In this document: positions 43,129 to 51,744 of the stretch, in pieces
Layout of the letters: every line of letters begins with the position of its first letter
Position numbering within the stretch: position 1 is the stretch's first letter
DNA from: Pseudomonas sp. A-RE-19
Lineage (GTDB): Bacteria; Pseudomonadota; Gammaproteobacteria; Pseudomonadales; Pseudomonadaceae
Assembly (NCBI RefSeq): GCF_019956555.1
Contig: NZ_JAHBDQ010000044.1
Location: 1 to 64,000 of the forward strand
DNA length: 64,000 nucleotides
Reading direction: 5' to 3'
Position numbers and translations under genes: made by a program
Notes under the pieces: model-generated
The model's database searches: none
Seen by the model: only the letters and a program-made list of their open reading frames with translations
Told to the model about the DNA's origin: nothing

Positions 43129-43647
43129 TTAGAAACACCAGTTCTCAGCGTGAACGACACGACAGAATGGGCCCGCCAGGGTCGCATTGTGATGAGCAAC
43201 GATATTTTCGGCCTTCAAAGCAGGGGTGTCGGTGCATGTATGACCATCGGCGATCAGTACTGCATCGAACCCAAGATCTCGTGCGGCGCGGCAAGTGCTG
43301 TCGACACAATACTGGGTCTTCATTCCAGCAATAACCACGCCTTGAGATCCACAAGCTTTTAGCCGATCGGCCAAGTCAGTCATGGCGAAAGCGTTGGGTC
43401 GGCTTTTTTCGAAGATCATTTCGTCGCCTTGTAGCAGCAGTTCCTGCACCAATTGCGTCAACGGGCTTCCAGGTTCGATAGGCGAGCCAGGCGGACCTAC
43501 GTGGCGAGCAAGAAAAATTGGCGCGCCTGCCCTGCGGGCATCGCTCAACAGGCTATTCAAAGTGTTTAGCAGCGCTTCGCCAGCCCATGGTTTATCCGGG
43601 CCATGAAACAATCCAACCTGCATATCGAGAATCAACAGTGCATACAT
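43129..43647 (-). CDS. Isochorismatase-family cysteine hydrolase
   Basis: The 172-residue alpha/beta hydrolase has the catalytic triad of the family: Asp8 in LLILDMQVGLF, Lys81 in FEKSRPNAF and Cys114 in GMKTQYCVDSTCRAARD. Members hydrolyse isochorismate, nicotinamide, carbamoyl or related amides; the substrate is not deducible. It ends ENWCF next to an interspersed repeat. It is monocistronic, with a leftward terminator (43686-43721) lying between it and the next gene upstream. Confidence 0.88.
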   Translation of the reverse strand: MYALLILDMQVGLFHGPDKPWAGEALLNTLNSLLSDARRAGAPIFLARHVGPPGSPIEPGSPLTQLVQELLLQGDEMIFEKSRPNAFAMTDLADRLKACGSQGVVIAGMKTQYCVDSTCRAARDLGFDAVLIADGHTCTDTPALKAENIVAHHNATLAGPFCRVVHAENWCF

Positions 43648-43685
43648 AGTGCTTTTCCTTGCGTTTGGACCAGCGACACAAGGGC

Positions 43686-43721
43686 AAAAGAAAAGGCCCT
43701 ATCCATCGCTGGCGGGCCTTT
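43686..43721 (-). terminator. Leftward terminator
   Basis: On the minus strand aaaggccc/gggccttt encloses a short loop and is followed by tcttttg. It probably ends the transcript of the 43969-44313 gene. Confidence 0.65.
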
Positions 43722-43896
43722 GAAGTTCGTGCGTTATTGGCTCACGACACCTCTCACGACCCGCCTCGGGCGGTCGTGGTAGTGGTGGTTGAGGCAGTGC
43801 GTGGCTGATTCATAGAGCTGACAGTATCTGCATGGGTACCTGGTTGGCAAGTGAGCGCTACGAGCTTGAAGACTGATTCAAGTATCGATCATTGAG

Positions 43897-43948
43897 GTCC
43901 GCTTTTGGCCGATTTTTGCCTGTCGCCAAGGGCCGTTTTCGACTGCGG
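43897..43948. repeat. Interspersed palindromic repeat copy
   Basis: gtccgcttttggccgattttt, gcctgtcgccaagggccg, ttttcgactgcgga. It lies in the 321-base gap 43648-43968, which has no gene. Confidence 0.65.
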
Positions 43949-43968
43949 ATTCAACCGGTCGATGCAAC

Positions 43969-44313
43969 TTAGCTAAATTGACGCTCATACAGAGTGACCT
44001 GCTGAGGAAACAACTCACCATAGAGAGGATATGGAATACCGAAAATGTTCACTTCGATGCAGGGCAGCGAGAGCTCTTTGGAGTAATCCAAGATGCCCAG
44101 GCCCGCACAGGGAATAACCAGACCCGCTTCGGTTTGAACAGAAAGATCCAGGCCGGTCTGATCGTGGTGGTTCGTGGAACACTCGTTCTGGATAGCTGCG
44201 TACCCATCGGCAGGCTCGAATTGGCCTGAAGCAACGCCCATGGGGGGATCTCCGTAATCGAGCGCCGAGTAGCCCACCAAAACCAACCCGCTATAAATTG
44301 AGAATCGCGTCAT
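43969..44313 (-). CDS. Small hypothetical protein
   Basis: A 114-residue frame with a short hydrophobic start (IYSGLVLVGYSALDYG) and three Cys, ending VTLYERQFS. It matches no family I can name. Its reading frame and a terminator downstream suggest a real gene, but no clear ribosome site is seen, so this is tentative. Confidence 0.45.
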   Translation of the reverse strand: MTRFSIYSGLVLVGYSALDYGDPPMGVASGQFEPADGYAAIQNECSTNHHDQTGLDLSVQTEAGLVIPCAGLGILDYSKELSLPCIEVNIFGIPYPLYGELFPQQVTLYERQFS

Positions 44314-44400
44314 GAGACTGCCTATGGATTGCCATGCAAAGACTCAACCAGCGGTATATCACTCGGCTAATCCTTAAGCGAGGGCGAGCCTGTTGAGCTA

Positions 44401-44460
44401 CCGAAATTGGCCGATTGCTGCCTGTCGCGAAGGGCTGAAATCCACAGCCAAAAGCGGACC
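44401..44460. repeat. Interspersed palindromic repeat, last copy
   Basis: attggccgattgctgcc, tgtcgcgaagggctg, aaatccacagccaaaagcgg. This is the rightmost copy noticed in the window. Confidence 0.65.
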
Positions 44461-44593
44461 TTCGGCTATCGTCTAAAACAACCATGGGCCAGAGCGCCCA
44501 AACCGCGTCCTGACAGTCTGATCGGAAGAGTTCGACCTGTCGCCCTCCCACGAATGCGCAGGGTCGTCCGACTCGGCAGTTCTCGGCATCCTG

Positions 44594-44956
44594 CTAGGGA
44601 AAAGTATCGCGTTTGGCGAAGATGCTTGCCATTTCAGCCGCGTTCTCGGTTCCCCAGGTGCACAGCGGGACGATCGCCTCGGCCAAGCTGCGACCGAGCG
44701 GGGTCAGCGCGTAGTCCACGCGCGGGGGCACCTCCTTGTAGTCGGTCCGCGCCAGCACGTGATCGGCTTCGAGATCCTTCAATTGCTGGATCAGCACCTT
44801 GTCGCTGACGCCCGGGATCAAACGCTTGAGCTCGCCATAGCGCTTCGGGCCGTCGCGCAGGAAAAACAAGACCAGCGGTTTCCACTTGCCCGAGATGATG
44901 CGTAGCGTGGCGTTGAGCCCGCAACCGGTACCGCAGATTTCAGAAGTCGTCGTCAT
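44594..44956 (-). CDS. HxlR-family transcriptional regulator
   Basis: The 120-residue winged-helix protein has the HxlR core ISGKWKPLVLFFLRDGPKRY, GVSDKVLIQQLKDLEADHVL and the wing PRVDYALTPLGRSL. Cys8 and Cys12 near the N-terminus could form the redox or electrophile switch known in this family. It is divergent from an SDR gene; the shared promoter holds ATACTT repeats (44964, 44981) that may be its operator, and a 13-unit AAGC tract. It probably represses the SDR gene. Confidence 0.9.
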   Translation of the reverse strand: MTTTSEICGTGCGLNATLRIISGKWKPLVLFFLRDGPKRYGELKRLIPGVSDKVLIQQLKDLEADHVLARTDYKEVPPRVDYALTPLGRSLAEAIVPLCTWGTENAAEMASIFAKRDTFP

Positions 44957-45019
44957 TTTTTGATACTTACCAAAAGGTGCATACTTGTCCTTAGGTTATT
45001 AGAGCCGCATCCTCGTCCT

Positions 45020-45074
<55 letters not shown>

Positions 45075-45113
45075 TTTCCTGCTTGGGTACAACTCCAACG
45101 AAGGATGCACGAC

Positions 45114-45848
45114 ATGACCAGACTGAATGGAAAGACCGCCGTGATCACCGGCGGCGCTACCGGCATCGGCCGCGCCGCGGCAAAGCGCTTCATCGAGGAG
45201 GGCGCCTTCGTCTTCATCTTCGGCCGCCGGCAGGAAGCGCTCGACGCCGCTGTGGCCGACCTCGGACCCAATGCCCGCGCGGTGAAGGGCTCGGTCTCCG
45301 ATCTGGCCGATCTCGACCGACTCTACGCGGCGGTGAAGGCCGAGCGCGGAACCCTCGACATCGTCTTCGCCAATGCCGGGGCGGGAAGCCAGCTTGCGCT
45401 CGGCAAGATCACCGCCGAGCACATTGACGAAATCTTCGACACCAACGTGAAGGGCTTGATCTTCACGGTCCAGAAGGCGCTACCTCTGATGGGCCAGGGT
45501 GGTTCGATCATCCTGACCGGATCGAGCGCCGGCACCACGGGCGCCCCGGCATTCAGCGTCTACAGCGCAAGCAAGGCGGCAGTGCGCAACCTCGCGCGGA
45601 CCTGGGCGGAGGACCTGAAGGGTACCGGCATCCGGGTAAACGTGCTGTCGCCCGGGCCGACGGCGACCGAACTTGCGAAGGAAGCGCTGGGCGAGGAAGG
45701 CATGAAGGTTTTCGCCTCGATGAATCCGCTCCAGCGCCTGGCCGATCCGGTGGAGATCGGAGCGGTGGCCGCGTTTCTCGCGTCGCAGGACAGCAGCTTC
45801 ATGACCGCCAGCGAGGTCGCCGTCGACGGCGGCCTGGCGCAAATCTGA
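45114..45848 (+). CDS. Short-chain dehydrogenase/reductase (SDR)
   Basis: The 244-residue classical SDR has the cofactor motif TGGATGIGRAAAKRF, the NAG motif (FANAGAGSQ), catalytic Ser in ILTGSSAG, YxxxK in VYSASKAAVRNL and the C-terminal PTATELAKEA. An Arg (GRR) after beta-2 suggests NADPH use. The ATG at 45114 has aagga 8 bases upstream. The AAGC tract sits just upstream, so expression may vary with repeat number. It is regulated, by inference, by the divergent HxlR protein. Confidence 0.92.
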   Translation: MTRLNGKTAVITGGATGIGRAAAKRFIEEGAFVFIFGRRQEALDAAVADLGPNARAVKGSVSDLADLDRLYAAVKAERGTLDIVFANAGAGSQLALGKITAEHIDEIFDTNVKGLIFTVQKALPLMGQGGSIILTGSSAGTTGAPAFSVYSASKAAVRNLARTWAEDLKGTGIRVNVLSPGPTATELAKEALGEEGMKVFASMNPLQRLADPVEIGAVAAFLASQDSSFMTASEVAVDGGLAQI

Positions 45849-45904
45849 CTCGCCACGCCCGGGCGGTCACTCCATCGATATTTGGAACCCGCAGGGCGTG
45901 GTAA

Positions 45905-46039
45905 ACCCAAGGAGAATATATAAATCTCGGTTTCTCGCCGATCAAACTGGGCGGGCTTTCGGAAGGTGGACTGCTTGTGCAGGCGCGCGGAAATAGCTGG
46001 GGTCAACTGATCTTCAAGGACTTGGTCAAGTTCGACTGA
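45905..46039 (+). pseudogene. Gene scrap: ribosome site fused to a C-terminal tail
   Basis: aaggag at 45909-45914 is followed without a start codon by about 38 codons ending LIFKDLVKFD-stop (NLGFSPIKLGGLSEGGLLVQ earlier). This looks like a gene whose body was deleted, leaving leader and tail. The parent family is not recognised. The rest of 45849-46183 has no gene. Confidence 0.45.
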
Positions 46040-46183
46040 TGAATCGTGAACGCAAATTTTGATGCGATCCTGCCTCGTGGACAAAGGGCAGCCACAGTCT
46101 GATTGAAGCGAGGGCGGGCGCTACGTCTATGCAATGAGGGAGCGACTCAGTGACGAACCGATAGCAAAGAACATTAACCGTAC

Positions 46184-46657
46184 TTAAGTAGGCGCCGAAT
46201 TAGTCCCCGCATTTGGAATAGCCGACTCCCGTGATCGAACCGCATACAATGCCGCGAAGATATCGCGGATGTATTTCGGGCGTTCAGGGGCGGGGATTAC
46301 CGGAAAAAAATCCAGCATGTCGATAATTGATTCATAGGCAAAACGCATTTCACGGTGATAACGCCAGCGGGCACCGAATCCGAGGGCTCGTTCCATTGCG
46401 ACGAACAACCCGGCGAGGGCAGAGCACAAGGGCGCCACCCAGGTAAAGTTTGTGGAAGGTAAGAGCGTTGCCAGCGTCGTCAACAGCAGCACCAGGATCG
46501 TGCCGCCATTAAACATGAGGGGATCGGCCAAAACATCATGTAGCTTGGCCGCGCCTATTAACCGCACCTTCAACTGTTGAATCATTTCCGGGGGCAAGTC
46601 CGTTGCACTGCTTACATCGGGGGCGACGGGGACTTCAAAATTGGCGTCATCTGCCAT
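46184..46657 (-). CDS. Two-helix membrane protein, SLATT/DUF4231-like
   Basis: The 157-residue protein has two adjacent membrane helices (FNGGTILVLLLTTLATLLP and WVAPLCSALAGLFVAMERAL) followed by a helical cytoplasmic part (RWRYHREMRFAYESIIDML). The arrangement resembles SLATT/DUF4231 two-helix effector domains found in nucleotide-linked defence systems, but no nucleotide-sensing or synthase gene is adjacent. The ATG at 46657 is preceded by ataaggaga. The functional assignment is weak. Confidence 0.6.
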   Translation of the reverse strand: MADDANFEVPVAPDVSSATDLPPEMIQQLKVRLIGAAKLHDVLADPLMFNGGTILVLLLTTLATLLPSTNFTWVAPLCSALAGLFVAMERALGFGARWRYHREMRFAYESIIDMLDFFPVIPAPERPKYIRDIFAALYAVRSRESAIPNAGTNSAPT

Positions 46658-46860
46658 ATGAAACTCTCCTTATAGGAAGAGATCCATTCGCCCAACGGCA
46701 AAATTCTAGGCATGAAGGACTCAACTAACGAGCGAGTATAGATCAAGGCGTGCCAAATGCGATTCTTGGAAAGCGTCCAGGCTTCGCGGTTGACCGTCAG
46801 CAAATGGTTGACGACCAGCACCTATTGCAGGATTTATACCTTTGCTCAGATGGGCCTCTC

Positions 46861-47307
46861 CTACTTCTGAGCTTGCAGATACTGCTGAATGGCGTCTATT
46901 TCCTCCTTGCTGGGTGGTTTTCCATGGTCGGTGCTGAAGCTCGACGAGCCCCAGTGGGGCATGGACATGTTCAGTGGTTCGCCTTCGTCATCGATACCTT
47001 GAAGCACCGCTCGCTCGAAAAATTCGGGCTCCCAGGCGCTGGCATCGCCTACAAGCTTCGGCGCTTTGAGCCCCATCATTCCCGGGCCGCCTTTGCCGGA
47101 CATTCCGCCCTTTCCATTCATCATGCCTTGTCCACCAGAGCCGCTCGCGCCAGGCATCATAGCGCCCATGCCAACCGTTCCACCCATTCCACGTTCCCCG
47201 TGGCATTGGCTGCAGTTGTCGTGGTACAGGGCCGCCCCATCGAGTTGGGCTGCCAGGCAAAACGGTGAGGTGAAGAGCGCTACAAGTGCAAGATATGAAC
47301 TTTTCAT
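46861..47307 (-). CDS. Exported c-type cytochrome with Met/Gly-rich insert
   Basis: The 148-residue protein has a signal peptide (ALVALFTSPFCLAAQ) and one haem motif CSQCH (32-36), with distal Met116 in LNMSMPHWG. Between them lies an unusual Gly/Met-rich insert (about 41-79, many MM and GM pairs) that could bind copper. ggag precedes the ATG at 47307. It is divergent from the tyrosinase pair, so a role in periplasmic electron or copper handling linked to that copper enzyme is possible (inference). Confidence 0.83.
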   Translation of the reverse strand: MKSSYLALVALFTSPFCLAAQLDGAALYHDNCSQCHGERGMGGTVGMGAMMPGASGSGGQGMMNGKGGMSGKGGPGMMGLKAPKLVGDASAWEPEFFERAVLQGIDDEGEPLNMSMPHWGSSSFSTDHGKPPSKEEIDAIQQYLQAQK

Positions 47308-47670
47308 TGGTAGCTCCGGGTCGTGAGTTAGTCGCCATCCATGTGGACTGGAGAAACTTTTCGGCCCACGCCTGTTGCAAGGGAAGGGCGACGAGTCGGT
47401 TTCCGTCTTTCGAATCGAGGCATGGCGCAGAATCAGGACGCAACAGCCTTGCAGCCCTGGCTTCGGGCTGGGAGCGAAAGAGGTGAACGGAGGACTGCCC
47501 TCTCTTGCAAGCATCCACTTTGCACAATGTCGTTTTGATTCTAGCCGCGCAGGGTGAATCCACAATAAGTCCGCCCGGCGGATGGGTTCAGCGGCATGTC
47601 CACCCGCCACCAACTACACTTTCTCCAGCCAGTCTGGGCAATCGCCCGGGGGCACACTCCAGGAGGAATC
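47308..47670. other. Divergent promoter region between cytochrome c and tyrosinase operon
   Basis: 363 bases with no gene or repeat recognised. It should contain both promoters; none is clear enough to mark. Confidence 0.4.
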
Positions 47671-48129
47671 ATGACAAGGAAAAATGTCTCCAACCTTGAA
47701 CCAGCAAGTAAACCCAACGTGCTGTTGAGCCCGCCTGACATCGGTGCTCTCGCAGAGATATCCATCACCGATCCTGACAAAACGCACCCAGCATGGATCA
47801 AGGAGCAGTTTCCTGAGTACGTGGACCTGCACGCAGGACATGAAGCCAGGTCTGTTCGCGAGATCAACCACAAAGGGCATGTTGTCAGAATCTTGACCAC
47901 CTACCAGGTGGAGGTCGATGGAGTCCCGGTCCAGGCGCATCTGTTTGTGGACGATGCTGGTCAGGTCCATACGCACGCAACTCCTTTCGTTTCTTACGGA
48001 TCGGCGCTCGATTTGATGACCGCCGTGATCGATGCCTACCCAGAATCCTTCGCCAGCGATGGAGGCGGGGGAGAGCACCCCGGCCAGCCCGACCACCATG
48101 CCCATGGAGCACATCATGATCAGGTCTAA
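47671..48129 (+). CDS. Tyrosinase-associated protein, possible copper-delivery partner
   Basis: The 152-residue protein has a central compact domain (PEYVDLHAGHEARSVREINH, VRILTTYQVEVDGVPVQAHL) and a His-rich tail (HHAHGAHHDQV) able to bind copper. aggagg lies before the ATG at 47671. It overlaps the tyrosinase gene by 14 bases. In other bacteria a small caddie protein such as MelC1 loads copper into tyrosinase; the position and His tail suggest the same here, without clear sequence proof. Confidence 0.68.
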   Translation: MTRKNVSNLEPASKPNVLLSPPDIGALAEISITDPDKTHPAWIKEQFPEYVDLHAGHEARSVREINHKGHVVRILTTYQVEVDGVPVQAHLFVDDAGQVHTHATPFVSYGSALDLMTAVIDAYPESFASDGGGGEHPGQPDHHAHGAHHDQV

Positions 48130-49009
48130 TGCGGTCAAGGATCTCCCAGCGCTTAAGAAATACGTCGAAGGGGTTAAGCGGCTCAAGGACCCCGCGCAGC
48201 ATCCCTGGCCTGGGCAGGCCAACCTCTCGATTTATGACTCCTTCGTAGCCTGGCACCACCGGGCCATGATGATTTCAACGCCTATGGGGCAGATGGCCAG
48301 GAACGCTGCGCATGGCGGGCCATCATTCTTGCCGTGGCATCGCTACTTCCTCGTGCGGCTGGAAACCTTACTTCGCAAGGCGGTAAACGACCCGCACTTT
48401 CGAGTCCCGTACTGGGATTGGAACACTGACGCGGAACTTCACGACCCGAGGGCTTCACTCATCTGGTCGGATGAGTACCTGGGGCAGTTCGTGGATGGGA
48501 CGTGGCCCGTACGAGTGACGGGTGACGGTCGCACCATGGAACTGAACCGGGTAAACCGCCCCTTGGTGCGTAATTTGGGAGGAGGTGGGTCACTTCCCAG
48601 TCGAGCCAATGTGCGCAAGGTCATCCATGAAAACACGGTGTATGACAAAGCACCCTACGACGCGGCTCAGACCACCGGTGGTGCGCGCAACTACATCGAG
48701 GGATGGACTGGCGACGAACGAATTCATAACAACGTTCATGTGTGGGTCGGTGGTGACATGGGGTTATCGTCCTCGCCGAACGACCCGGTGTTCTTTCTAC
48801 ATCATTGCAATATCGACCGGCTCTGGGCTGCATGGCAAGCGAAGCATCCCACCGCCGCTTACGTCCCTGACGGAACGGCTCCTGACACTTTCAAGTTCCA
48901 TCGGATTGATGACCCGATGTACAGCCCTTTCCCGGAAAAGGTGACACCCCGAGATGTCCTGAATTACAGCCAGTACTACAAGTACGACACCTTGGGTGAT
49001 TTGTTTTAG
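48116..49009 (+). CDS. Tyrosinase (type 3 copper monooxygenase)
   Basis: The 297-residue enzyme oxidises monophenols and diphenols to quinones, the first step to melanin. Type 3 copper ligands are visible: CuA His47 (AWHHRAM), His66 (AAHGGPSFL), His75 (PWHRYFL); CuB His204 and His208 (ERIHNNVHVWVGG), His230 (FFLHHCNIDRLW). The ATG at 48116 has ggag six bases upstream, so starts at 48032-48104 are less likely. No secretion signal is seen. It is cotranscribed with the His-rich partner upstream. Confidence 0.93.
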   Translation: MIRSNAVKDLPALKKYVEGVKRLKDPAQHPWPGQANLSIYDSFVAWHHRAMMISTPMGQMARNAAHGGPSFLPWHRYFLVRLETLLRKAVNDPHFRVPYWDWNTDAELHDPRASLIWSDEYLGQFVDGTWPVRVTGDGRTMELNRVNRPLVRNLGGGGSLPSRANVRKVIHENTVYDKAPYDAAQTTGGARNYIEGWTGDERIHNNVHVWVGGDMGLSSSPNDPVFFLHHCNIDRLWAAWQAKHPTAAYVPDGTAPDTFKFHRIDDPMYSPFPEKVTPRDVLNYSQYYKYDTLGDLF

Positions 49010-49015
49010 ACAGCA

Positions 49016-49909
49016 TCAAACGGAGGCGCCTCCAGGGATACTGAACGCCTGCTCTTCCAGACTGGTTTGTATCAACGCAGCCAATTGTCGGGTGGCAGGC
49101 GCCAGGTGTTCTGCTCCACGATAAAGCACATAGCCGAGGGTCGGCAGCGTGGGTAGACCGGCAATGACGACGAGGTGTCCTGGCAGTCCAATGCGGGTTC
49201 GCAACGTGAGGCCCAAACCGGCAGCAACGGCCGCCCAGATTCCACCAACGCTGGGGCTGGTCAGCGCGATTCGCCAGGGAATCCGCGCCTCATCCAGTGC
49301 CTGGATTGCCGCGCTGCGCAACACGCAAGGGGCGTCGAACATGATCAATGGCAGAGGGGAGTCTTCAGAGCCGTTGAGCGGTGGCGTGTCACGAGGCCCG
49401 ATCCACTGCATCTGTGTTTCACCCAGGCGTGTGGCATAAGGGGACTTGTGCCCTGTGTCCCAAGTCAGGGCCAGGTCCAGGCCGCCGCTGTCGATCAATG
49501 CAAGCAATTCAGTATTACGCGCGATCCTGACTTCGAGGCTCACCCTCGGGTACATCTTGACGTAGCGTCGCAGAATGTCGCTGAGAAAGTGTTCGCCAAA
49601 GTCTTCCTGAAGCCCCAGGCGGACCGTTGCGGTGGTCTGGCTCTCGTGCAGGGTCTGGAAAATGCTGTCGTTCAGTTCAAGCAGTCGGCGGGCGTGGCTG
49701 AGCAGGGATTCACCCATAGGCGTCAGCACCAGCCCTCGACCGGATTTGGACAGCACTGGCGTGCCTATCTGTTCCTCGAGCTTCTTGAGTTGTGCGCTCA
49801 CGGCAGACGTCGAGCGATTGAGCCGATCCGCCGCTTTGGCAAAGCTGTTGAACTCCACACCGGTCACGAAAGTACGCAGCACATCAAGATCGAAGGTCGG
49901 ACGGCGCAT
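49016..49909 (-). CDS. LysR-family regulator
   Basis: The 297-residue protein has an N-terminal HTH (FDLDVLRTFVTGVEFNSFAK, RSTSAVSAQLKKLEEQIG) and a periplasmic-binding-like effector domain (VRLGLQEDFGEHFLSDILRR, LDLALTWDTGHKSPYA). It is close to regulators paired with tautomerases or transporters. The ATG at 49909 is preferred to GTG 49921. It is divergent from the tautomerase gene at 50019, its probable target. It converges on the tyrosinase gene, with six bases between the two stops. Confidence 0.9.
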   Translation of the reverse strand: MRRPTFDLDVLRTFVTGVEFNSFAKAADRLNRSTSAVSAQLKKLEEQIGTPVLSKSGRGLVLTPMGESLLSHARRLLELNDSIFQTLHESQTTATVRLGLQEDFGEHFLSDILRRYVKMYPRVSLEVRIARNTELLALIDSGGLDLALTWDTGHKSPYATRLGETQMQWIGPRDTPPLNGSEDSPLPLIMFDAPCVLRSAAIQALDEARIPWRIALTSPSVGGIWAAVAAGLGLTLRTRIGLPGHLVVIAGLPTLPTLGYVLYRGAEHLAPATRQLAALIQTSLEEQAFSIPGGASV

Positions 49910-50018
49910 CGAATCATCCACTGATTCAGGACTATGGTCGCTATTAAATCTGATATTCGGAATTATCGCGACTTGGTAGTTTTCCCCCTGTCAGCTGGTT
50001 TTTCAGGAGTAGACCGTT

Positions 50019-50393
50019 ATGCCATTTGCACGTATTTCACTGCACCGGGGAAAGTCTTCCGAGTATTTACAGACCCTTTCACAGGGGCTGCACGACGCGT
50101 TAGTAGAAAGCTTTGAAGTGCCGATGGCCGACCGGTTCCAGGTCATTCACCAACATGAAGTCGGTGAACTGGTATTTGATCCCGGCTATCTGGGCGGTCC
50201 ACGCAGCCATGACTTTGTGCTGATCGCGATTACTGCCGGCCGCCCTCGAGACATCGAGACGAAACAGCGTTTTTATCGAAGCCTGGTCGAAAAACTGAGT
50301 CTCGCACCAGGCATCGACTCCGAGGACATCATGGTGGTGATTACCACTACCGCAGCAGATGAATGGTCGTTTGGTGGCGGACGGGGCAACTAG
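50019..50393 (+). CDS. Tautomerase family protein (MSAD/4-OT-like)
   Basis: The 124-residue protein begins MPFARISLHRGKS. The N-terminal proline after Met removal is the catalytic base of the family. It carries two beta-alpha-beta units (FVLIAITAGRPRDIETKQRF, DSEDIMVVITTTAADEWSFG). Relatives include malonate semialdehyde decarboxylase-like tautomerases. caggagt precedes the ATG. A LysR gene diverges from it. Confidence 0.87.
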   Translation: MPFARISLHRGKSSEYLQTLSQGLHDALVESFEVPMADRFQVIHQHEVGELVFDPGYLGGPRSHDFVLIAITAGRPRDIETKQRFYRSLVEKLSLAPGIDSEDIMVVITTTAADEWSFGGGRGN

Positions 50394-50476
50394 TTTTCTG
50401 TCAGGTGGGCACCAGCGCTGAGGGCAGGCCTGCGGCAGCTCGGAGATGGCGTACCTCCGGGATGCATGCGACCGGC

Positions 50477-50566
50477 GTAGGAGCTGGCGAAGCCTGCGAT
50501 CTTTTGATTTTCAGCGGTTTCGCAAATGCCAAAGATCAAAAGATCGCAGCCTGCGGCAGCTCCTAC
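50477..50566. repeat. REP pair (inverted)
   Basis: gtaggagctggcgaagcctgc (50477) faces aaaagatcgcagcctgcggc (50538) across a short central segment. It fills much of 50394-50720. Confidence 0.85.
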
Positions 50567-50720
50567 ATGTTCGTGGTGTCTGCGACGTTCGGGGGAGGGC
50601 TGATACGGTTTTTCCTTTGCTATCTGCATCTGTAATGCATTCAACCGCCGGCTCACAATAACGGCACGGTCGGCAGTTGAGATAGCCGTTGCACCGCAAA
50701 CTCATAACGTAGGAGGCCCC

Positions 50721-50804
50721 ATGGGCAAGATGGCATTTTTCCTGGGTGGATTTCTGGTGTTGACCATTTTGATTGGTGCGCTTGCCACGATTTCTCCGGT
50801 GTAA
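50721..50804 (+). CDS. 27-residue single-helix membrane protein
   Basis: aggagg (50711-50716) lies 4 bases before ATG GGC. The product, MGKMAFFLGGFLVLTILIGA then LATISPV, is one hydrophobic helix. A terminator at 50846 follows. The perfect ribosome site and terminator make this tiny gene credible. Its role is unknown; other small bacterial membrane peptides modulate transporters or sensors. Confidence 0.7.
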   Translation: MGKMAFFLGGFLVLTILIGALATISPV

Positions 50805-50845
50805 GGAGAAGGTGAGTTACTCATTTTCCAGCGAGTTGCGCAGCA

Positions 50846-50882
50846 AAAAGCCCGTCCCATTTTTAGATGGGATGGGCTTTTA
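50846..50882. terminator. Bidirectional terminator
   Basis: aagcccgtcccat / atgggatgggctt stem, A-run on the left and T-run on the right. It serves the small gene and the convergent SYLF gene. Confidence 0.85.
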
Positions 50883-50930
50883 CGTTTTGAAGATCAAAAG
50901 ATGGCGCATCCGTACGCCAAACGACCGGTT

Positions 50931-51491
50931 TTAGCGCTTGATCCGGGAAATCTTGGTTCCTTCGATGCTGACCCCGGCCATTAATCCCTGCTGGTCGAAA
51001 ATGAACGCATAGGCATCGTCCTTCAGCGTCGAGCTGGACAGATTCTTCGCCACCCCTGCATCAACCACAACAACAGTGGGGCCTACGCCGATTTCCCAAC
51101 CCTTGGTTTCACGTAAATACTTCACGGCTTTATCGTTCATCAGGAAAACCACATAGCCATAAGACTGGGCGCCTGCCTGCAGCCCCCATGACCCGGTGAC
51201 GGAGTTGTAATAATCCTCAACTTTCTTACCATTCAACAATTCGCCTTCGCCATAGCTGCCGCCAAACACAAGGCCCGCCTTGATGATTTTCGGGAAGACA
51301 AGAATTGCTTTGGCGCTGTGCGAAATGGTTACGGCAGATGGCGTGGACTTATAGAGCCTTTCCAACGCTTCCCGAGAGTCGACATTAAGATCCTCGGCGG
51401 TTGCCGCACCTGCAGTGTTCAGGAAGCTCGCCGATGCCAGTGAGGCTGTCGCAAGAACCATCGATAGGAAGAACCGCATTGACTGAGTCAT
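50931..51491 (-). CDS. YSC84/SYLF-domain lipid-binding protein
   Basis: The 186-residue protein has a signal peptide (MRFFLSMVLATASLASASF, cleaved near NTAGA) followed by a SYLF/YSC84 domain: AKAILVFPKIIKAGLVFGGS, GSWGLQAGAQSYGYVVFLMN and FIFDQQGLMAGVSIEGTKIS. The domain binds phosphoinositides in eukaryotes; bacterial members are periplasmic proteins of unknown role. ggag lies 7 bases before the ATG at 51491. Confidence 0.9.
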   Translation of the reverse strand: MTQSMRFFLSMVLATASLASASFLNTAGAATAEDLNVDSREALERLYKSTPSAVTISHSAKAILVFPKIIKAGLVFGGSYGEGELLNGKKVEDYYNSVTGSWGLQAGAQSYGYVVFLMNDKAVKYLRETKGWEIGVGPTVVVVDAGVAKNLSSSTLKDDAYAFIFDQQGLMAGVSIEGTKISRIKR

Positions 51492-51744
51492 GTTAGTACT
51501 CCGATACGGGAGCATTGGATGTGAGCAGCAGTCAGCACCTGCCCCCCGGCAGAATCCGAGCGTACTGAAATTATCCGGCGCACCCTAAAGTGTGTGAGCT
51601 ACTGACTTCGCCTTTGAATAAAGCAGGCCAGAGGCCTCTGATCATTGGCGATGTCATCACCTGCTTTGACCTCTGTGTATCAGCCGGGTTCGTCGTCAGC
51701 GACTGTAAAGGTTGAAAGTAGGTACATTTAGTTCTATGAAATGT

